This document shows positions 6,374 through 9,857 of a stretch of 9,857 nucleotides of DNA, one piece after another; the stretch's first letter is position 1; each line of letters opens with the position of its first letter. The notes under the pieces are model-generated. The model made no database searches, had not been told where the DNA came from, and saw nothing but the letters and a program-made list of their open reading frames with translations. The DNA is from Betaproteobacteria bacterium (lineage in GTDB: Bacteria; Pseudomonadota; Gammaproteobacteria; Burkholderiales; SG8-41). The position numbers were made by a program, and so were the translations under genes. The DNA lies in contig JAIOOZ010000493.1 in the NCBI GenBank assembly GCA_021414185.1, positions 1 through 9,857 on the forward strand. The letters run 5' to 3'.

Positions 6374-8869
6374 TCAGGCCTCGCGTAAAACGCGAATGGG
6401 CGCGGTTGCCAGCACCCACCGCGTGCCCAGCATGCCGGCCAACGCAATGCCCACGCCACCCACCCCCACGCCAATCAGCCAGATCCATGCATTGCCGGAG
6501 TACGGCACGTTAAGCACCTTGACCGCCAGCACATGGCCGAGAGCGCTTGCGCCGCCTGCCGCAAGCAGCCCGGCGAGACCTCCCATCAGCGAAAACTCGG
6601 CAAACTGGGTGGCCGCGATTTGCCGGCGGCTCGCGCCCAAAGCACGCATCACCGCGGCTTCGTATTCACGCTCGTCGCGCGTGCTGGCGATCGCGGCGTA
6701 CAGCACGATCAGGCCCGCAGCCAGCGTGAACAAAAAGACGAACTGCACCGCGCTCGCAACCTGGTCCATCATTTTTTGCACCTGCATCATGATTTGCGCG
6801 ACGTCGATCACCACTATGTTGGGAAAATCACGCACCAGCTGATTGAGCGTCGCTGCCTGCCCTGGCGGCACGTACAAGCTTGTCATGTATGTGACCGGGA
6901 ACCCCTGCAGCAATTTCGGCGGCGCAATGACGAAGAAATTCGCGCGGAACGTGTCCCAGTCGACTTTGCGCACGCTGGTGATCGTCGCGTCGAAAGTGCT
7001 GCCCGCTACGTCGTAGGTGAGGCGGTCGCCGAGTTTGAGACCGAGCACCATCAAAATCCCCTCCTCGACCGACAATTGGTCAGGAGCGGCGTCCGCTTCC
7101 CACCAGCGTCCCGCCAGCAAGCGATTGTCCGCGCGCATGTGGTCGGCCCACGACAAATTGAATTCGCGGTCGACCAGCCGCTTGGCGCGATCTTCCGCGT
7201 AATCGGCCGAGCCGACCGCGCGGCCGTTGATTGCAACGAGGCGTCCGCGCACCATCGGAAATATTTCCGGCTGCGCAATGCCATGAGCGGCGAAAAAAAC
7301 GTTCAGCGGCTGCACCTGCTCGGGCTGGATGCTGACCACAAAGCGATTGGGCGTGTCCGGCTTCAGCGCCGCCTGCCAACTGCGCAGCAGGTCGCCGCGT
7401 ATCAGCGTCAGCGTCAACAACGCCATCATCCCCAAAGCGAGCGCGACCACCTGTATCGTATTGCCGAGAGCGTGGCGCCGCAGATTTGCAATGCCGTAGC
7501 GGAAACTGACGCCGCCGCCGGCGCGCACTTTCGACAAGAGCCGCAACATCGCCAGCACCAGCGCCACCGACACCGCCGCCGCCGCGAGAAATCCGCCCAG
7601 CACGTACGCGCCGAGCCGCAAATCCTGCGCTTTCAACAAAACGAGGCCGCAAATGATCACGAGCCCCAGCGCATAGCCCGCAACGCCCAATCCCCGCGGC
7701 AGACCGAGGTCGCGGCGCAGCACGCGCAGCGTCGACACCTGCGCAAGGCTCACCAATGGCGGCAAGGCGAACCCGAGCAACAGCAACACGCCGGCAGCGA
7801 TGCCATAACCCGCCGGCACCAGGCTGGGCCACGGCAGAGCGACCGCGAGAAAACTGCCGAGCCACACCGCCAGCGCAAACTGCGCGGTATAGCCGATCAC
7901 GCACCCGAGAACGCCTGCGATGAGGCCGAGCGCCGTAAAATGCAGCAAATAGAGCCGTACGATTTCGGATTGGCGCGCGCCTATGCAGCGCATCACCGCA
8001 CAACCGTCGAGATGACGGCGCAGAAAGCGCCGTGCCGCCAGAGCGATCGCCACCGCGGACAGCACCACACTGACCAGCGCGGCGAGACCGAGAAAACGTT
8101 CGGCGCGTTCGAGCGCCGAGCGGATCTCCGGCCGCGCATCGCGTATGCCTTCGATGGTCTGGCCAGGGCCTATGCGCGCTTGCGCCCATGTCCGGTACGC
8201 CTCTACTGTGGCCATCTCCCCCGCCACGTAAAATCGGTAGCGCACGCGGCTGCCGTCCTGCAGCAATCCGCTCGCCGCGATATCGGCTTCGTTCATGAGC
8301 AGCCGCGGCGCGCTGTTGATGAAACCGATTCCGCTGTCGGGCTCCTGCGTCACCAGCGCAGCAACGCGCAGGCGCAAACGGCCGACCGTCAGCGTGTCGC
8401 CGGGTTTGACCTTGAGCCGCGTCAGCAGGCGATCGTCGACCCATGCCGTTCCCGCAGCAGGCACTTCGCGCGCGACGCGATCGGCGCCGAACAATTCGTC
8501 GGCGAGCCGCACTTCGCCGCGCAACGGATAGCCCGCAGCAACCGCCTTCACATCGGTGAGCTGACTTTCGTCGCGATAGCTCGCCATGCTGGGAAAACGC
8601 AGGGCGCGCGTCACTTGCAGGCCGCGTGCTTGCGCTTCAGTGGCGAATTCGCCAGCAAACGGCCGGTCGGAAATAATGCTGAGATCGGCACCCAGCAACT
8701 GGTTCGATTGCTGCGTCAGCGCCAACTGCACGCGGTCGGTGAAAAAACTGACCGTCGTCAGGCTGCCGACGGCGATCAGGATGGCCGCGAACAGCAACGT
8801 GACTTCGCCGGCGCGCCAGTCGCGCCACAACAGGCGCAGGGCCAGCGGAATTTGCTGCAGCAATGACAT
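6374..8869 (-). CDS. ybbP: YbbP-type ABC permease with two FtsX domains
   Basis: This 831-residue inner-membrane protein matches YbbP (E. coli about 804). About ten membrane helices are visible: one near 22-43, six between about 258 and 491, and three between about 705 and 820. Large periplasmic domains lie at about 44-257 and 492-704. The two cytoplasmic FtsX coupling loops repeat the same motif, AVMRCIGARQSEI (291-303) and AVMRALGASRRQI (739-751), showing the internal duplication. YbbP works with the ATPase YbbA. The family (MacB/LolCDE-like, type VII) usually uses ATP to drive movements in the periplasm rather than classical transport; the substrate here is unknown. The ATG at 8869 is three bases after the ybbA stop, without a clear ribosome site, so translation is probably coupled. 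LolC/E is less likely because those carry a single FtsX unit per chain. Confidence 0.93.
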   Translation of the reverse strand: MSLLQQIPLALRLLWRDWRAGEVTLLFAAILIAVGSLTTVSFFTDRVQLALTQQSNQLLGADLSIISDRPFAGEFATEAQARGLQVTRALRFPSMASYRDESQLTDVKAVAAGYPLRGEVRLADELFGADRVAREVPAAGTAWVDDRLLTRLKVKPGDTLTVGRLRLRVAALVTQEPDSGIGFINSAPRLLMNEADIAASGLLQDGSRVRYRFYVAGEMATVEAYRTWAQARIGPGQTIEGIRDARPEIRSALERAERFLGLAALVSVVLSAVAIALAARRFLRRHLDGCAVMRCIGARQSEIVRLYLLHFTALGLIAGVLGCVIGYTAQFALAVWLGSFLAVALPWPSLVPAGYGIAAGVLLLLGFALPPLVSLAQVSTLRVLRRDLGLPRGLGVAGYALGLVIICGLVLLKAQDLRLGAYVLGGFLAAAAVSVALVLAMLRLLSKVRAGGGVSFRYGIANLRRHALGNTIQVVALALGMMALLTLTLIRGDLLRSWQAALKPDTPNRFVVSIQPEQVQPLNVFFAAHGIAQPEIFPMVRGRLVAINGRAVGSADYAEDRAKRLVDREFNLSWADHMRADNRLLAGRWWEADAAPDQLSVEEGILMVLGLKLGDRLTYDVAGSTFDATITSVRKVDWDTFRANFFVIAPPKLLQGFPVTYMTSLYVPPGQAATLNQLVRDFPNIVVIDVAQIMMQVQKMMDQVASAVQFVFLFTLAAGLIVLYAAIASTRDEREYEAAVMRALGASRRQIAATQFAEFSLMGGLAGLLAAGGASALGHVLAVKVLNVPYSGNAWIWLIGVGVGGVGIALAGMLGTRWVLATAPIRVLREA

Positions 8870-8872
8870 CGG

Positions 8873-9562
8873 TCAGGCGCCGTTCAGCAGCCGACCTGCG
8901 GCCAGCCGCAGAGCGCGCCCGCAACGGCGTGATATCGCTTCGTCGTGCGTCACCAATATCAGGGTGGCCTGGCGCTCGCGGTTCAATTCAAACATGAGGT
9001 CGATGATTTGCGCGCCGGTCGCCGAATCGAGATTGCCGGTCGGTTCGTCGGCAAACAGCAGCTTGGGCTCGCGCACGAAAGCGCGCGCGATGGCGACGCG
9101 CTGCTGCTCGCCACCGGACAGTTGTTTCGGGTAATGATGCGTGCGCTCGCCAAGCCCGACTCGCTCGAGCATGCCCTGTGCAGTTTTTTCGGCGCCCCCG
9201 ATGCCGGCCAGTTCCAGCGGCAGCATCACGTTTTCGAGCGCCGTCAACGCAGGCAGCAACTGGAACGACTGGAAGACGAAACCGACCAGTTGCGAGCGCA
9301 GCCCCGCACGCCCGTCTTCATCGAGCGCGAACAAATCGTGGCCCGCCATGCTGACGCTGCCGGCGCTCGGCGTGTCCAGCCCGGCGAGCAATCCCAATAA
9401 AGTGGACTTGCCCGAGCCCGATGCGCCGAGTATTGCAACGGCCTCGCCACTTGCGATGTCGAAGCTTATGTTGTCGAGGATTTTGAGGCGTGCATTGCCG
9501 GTATCGACTTGCTTGGACAGACCCATTGCCCGCACAATGGGCGCGACAGATATTTCAATCAT
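8873..9562 (-). CDS. ybbA: YbbA-type ABC transporter ATPase
   Basis: This 229-residue ATPase powers the YbbP permease. Walker A is GASGSGKST at 46-54, the Q-loop is in FVFQSFQLLP with Gln98, the signature is LSGGEQQRVAIARAF (148-162), Walker B is LLFADEPTGNLD (168-179) and the H-loop is VTHD with His206. These are typical of the LolD/MacB/YbbA subgroup, and the pairing with ybbP and the divergent tesA identify it as YbbA. The frame stays open to 9649, but the ATG at 9562 is preferred: it puts about eight residues before the first conserved strand (IVRAMGLSKQV), close to E. coli YbbA, and AGGAA lies about 11 bases upstream. A Met at codon 13 would cut into that strand. The start codon shares two bases with tesA on the other strand. 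Confidence 0.94.
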   Translation of the reverse strand: MIEISVAPIVRAMGLSKQVDTGNARLKILDNISFDIASGEAVAILGASGSGKSTLLGLLAGLDTPSAGSVSMAGHDLFALDEDGRAGLRSQLVGFVFQSFQLLPALTALENVMLPLELAGIGGAEKTAQGMLERVGLGERTHHYPKQLSGGEQQRVAIARAFVREPKLLFADEPTGNLDSATGAQIIDLMFELNRERQATLILVTHDEAISRRCGRALRLAAGRLLNGA

Positions 9563-9857
9563 GCTGCGAACTTTCCTTTTTCTTTTGCTGTTCAGCGCCG
9601 CCGGCATCACGCACGCCGCGGCGACCATACTCGTATTCGGCGACAGCATCTCCGCGGGATACGGCCTGCCGCGCGACCAGGGCTGGGTCGATCTACTGCG
9701 CGCGCGCCTCGCGCGCGAACATGCCGATTATAAGGTGGTCAACGCCAGCGTGACCGGCGAAACGACGGTGGGCGGCAAAATTCACCTCGGCGCAGCACTC
9801 AACCGGCACCAACCGCAGATCGTCATCCTCGAACTCGGCGGCAACGACGGATTGCGC
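9561..9857 (+). CDS. tesA: TesA, periplasmic SGNH acyl-CoA thioesterase I/lysophospholipase (5' part)
   Basis: The first 99 codons are present; the window ends inside the gene. TesA is a periplasmic SGNH hydrolase acting on acyl thioesters, lysophospholipids and other esters. A clear signal peptide runs from a basic MLRTF through a Leu/Phe-rich core to ITHAAA, with likely cleavage near residue 19. The catalytic block GDSIS has nucleophile Ser29, and the oxyanion-hole block LELGGNDGLR has Asn95; NASVTGETT (61-69) matches the middle block. The Asp-His part of the triad lies outside the window. The ATG at 9561 gives the best signal peptide; an in-frame ATG at 9537 would add eight residues, and neither has a clear ribosome site. 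Divergent placement against ybbA-ybbP matches E. coli, and all three proteins probably act together at the periplasmic face. Confidence 0.93.
   Translation, partial: MLRTFLFLLLFSAAGITHAAATILVFGDSISAGYGLPRDQGWVDLLRARLAREHADYKVVNASVTGETTVGGKIHLGAALNRHQPQIVILELGGNDGLR
9574..9577 (-). promoter_or_regulatory. Ribosome binding site of ybbA inside the tesA coding region
   Basis: On the - strand AAAAAGGAAAG is followed, about 11 bases after AGGA, by the ybbA ATG at 9562. The same bases encode the Phe/Leu-rich signal peptide of TesA on the + strand, so one stretch serves both uses. It supports the choice of 9562 as the ybbA start; the spacing is slightly long. Confidence 0.5.

Noticed and set aside
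7080..8444. A 454-codon - strand frame inside ybbP.
   Set aside because: It is a second frame of the same strand within an intact, well-recognised permease, with an Arg/Ala/Gly-rich product and no domain.
6533..8866. A 777-codon open frame on the + strand opposite ybbP, with similar long + strand frames at 2050-3768, 5062-6273 and 1375-1992.
   Set aside because: All four lie in the mirrored register of the real gene, where an antisense stop needs a sense TTA, CTA or TCA codon. Those are rare in GC-rich genes, so long empty frames arise by chance. The products are rich in Arg, His and Gln without any domain, while the - strand proteins are full-length known families.
9727..9732. A perfect TATAAT on the - strand inside tesA, about 165 bases upstream of ybbA.
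   Set aside because: No acceptable -35 hexamer at 16-18 bases and no extended -10 TG; the bases are also explained by the Asp-Tyr-Lys codons of TesA. It may still be part of a ybbA promoter but cannot be supported.

Overview
The window looks like an ordinary chromosomal segment of a GC-rich Betaproteobacterium. The evidence is protein family level only: FdhD ending in the SRSGLTQMGYEVAQ style, a Glk-family glucokinase, an MtfA peptidase and a divergent tesA/ybbA-ybbP locus. Species cannot be named from the sequence. Coding density is very high, no gap exceeds 150 bp, and I see no RNA gene, insertion sequence, phage gene or CRISPR array.

Layout. At the left edge, on the + strand, lie the last 42 codons of fdhD (1-130) and mobA (127-720). 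They overlap as ATGA and form a molybdenum-cofactor/formate-dehydrogenase maturation pair. Between mobA and the convergent glk is a 147 bp gap that holds a relic: a second copy of the MobA C-terminus (805-861). It sits exactly 150 bp after the first, in the same frame, and differs only at third codon positions over its best 33 bases.

From 9562 down to 868, six genes run on the - strand with gaps of 3, 46, 8, 31 and 9 nt: ybbA (ABC ATPase), ybbP (FtsX-type permease), rmuC (predicted recombination nuclease), mtfA (zinc peptidase), a PAS-GGDEF-EAL cyclic-di-GMP protein, and glk (glucokinase). Spacing suggests one or two transcripts: ybbAP, then rmuC-mtfA-GGDEF/EAL-glk with a possible promoter just before rmuC. 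At the right edge tesA (SGNH thioesterase, truncated by the window) runs on the + strand. Its start codon shares two bases with the ybbA start codon.

How the genes may work together. TesA, YbbA and YbbP form a conserved divergent unit, likely a periplasmic esterase plus a non-transporting or mechanotransmitting ABC module at the inner membrane. MtfA is known in enterobacteria for acting on Mlc, the glucose-PTS repressor, and here it shares a gene string with glucokinase and a c-di-GMP enzyme; a link between sugar state and second messenger is inference only. No clearly undescribed system is visible. The points most worth checking are the MobA relic, the shared start codons at 9560-9563, and the mtfA/c-di-GMP/glk linkage.
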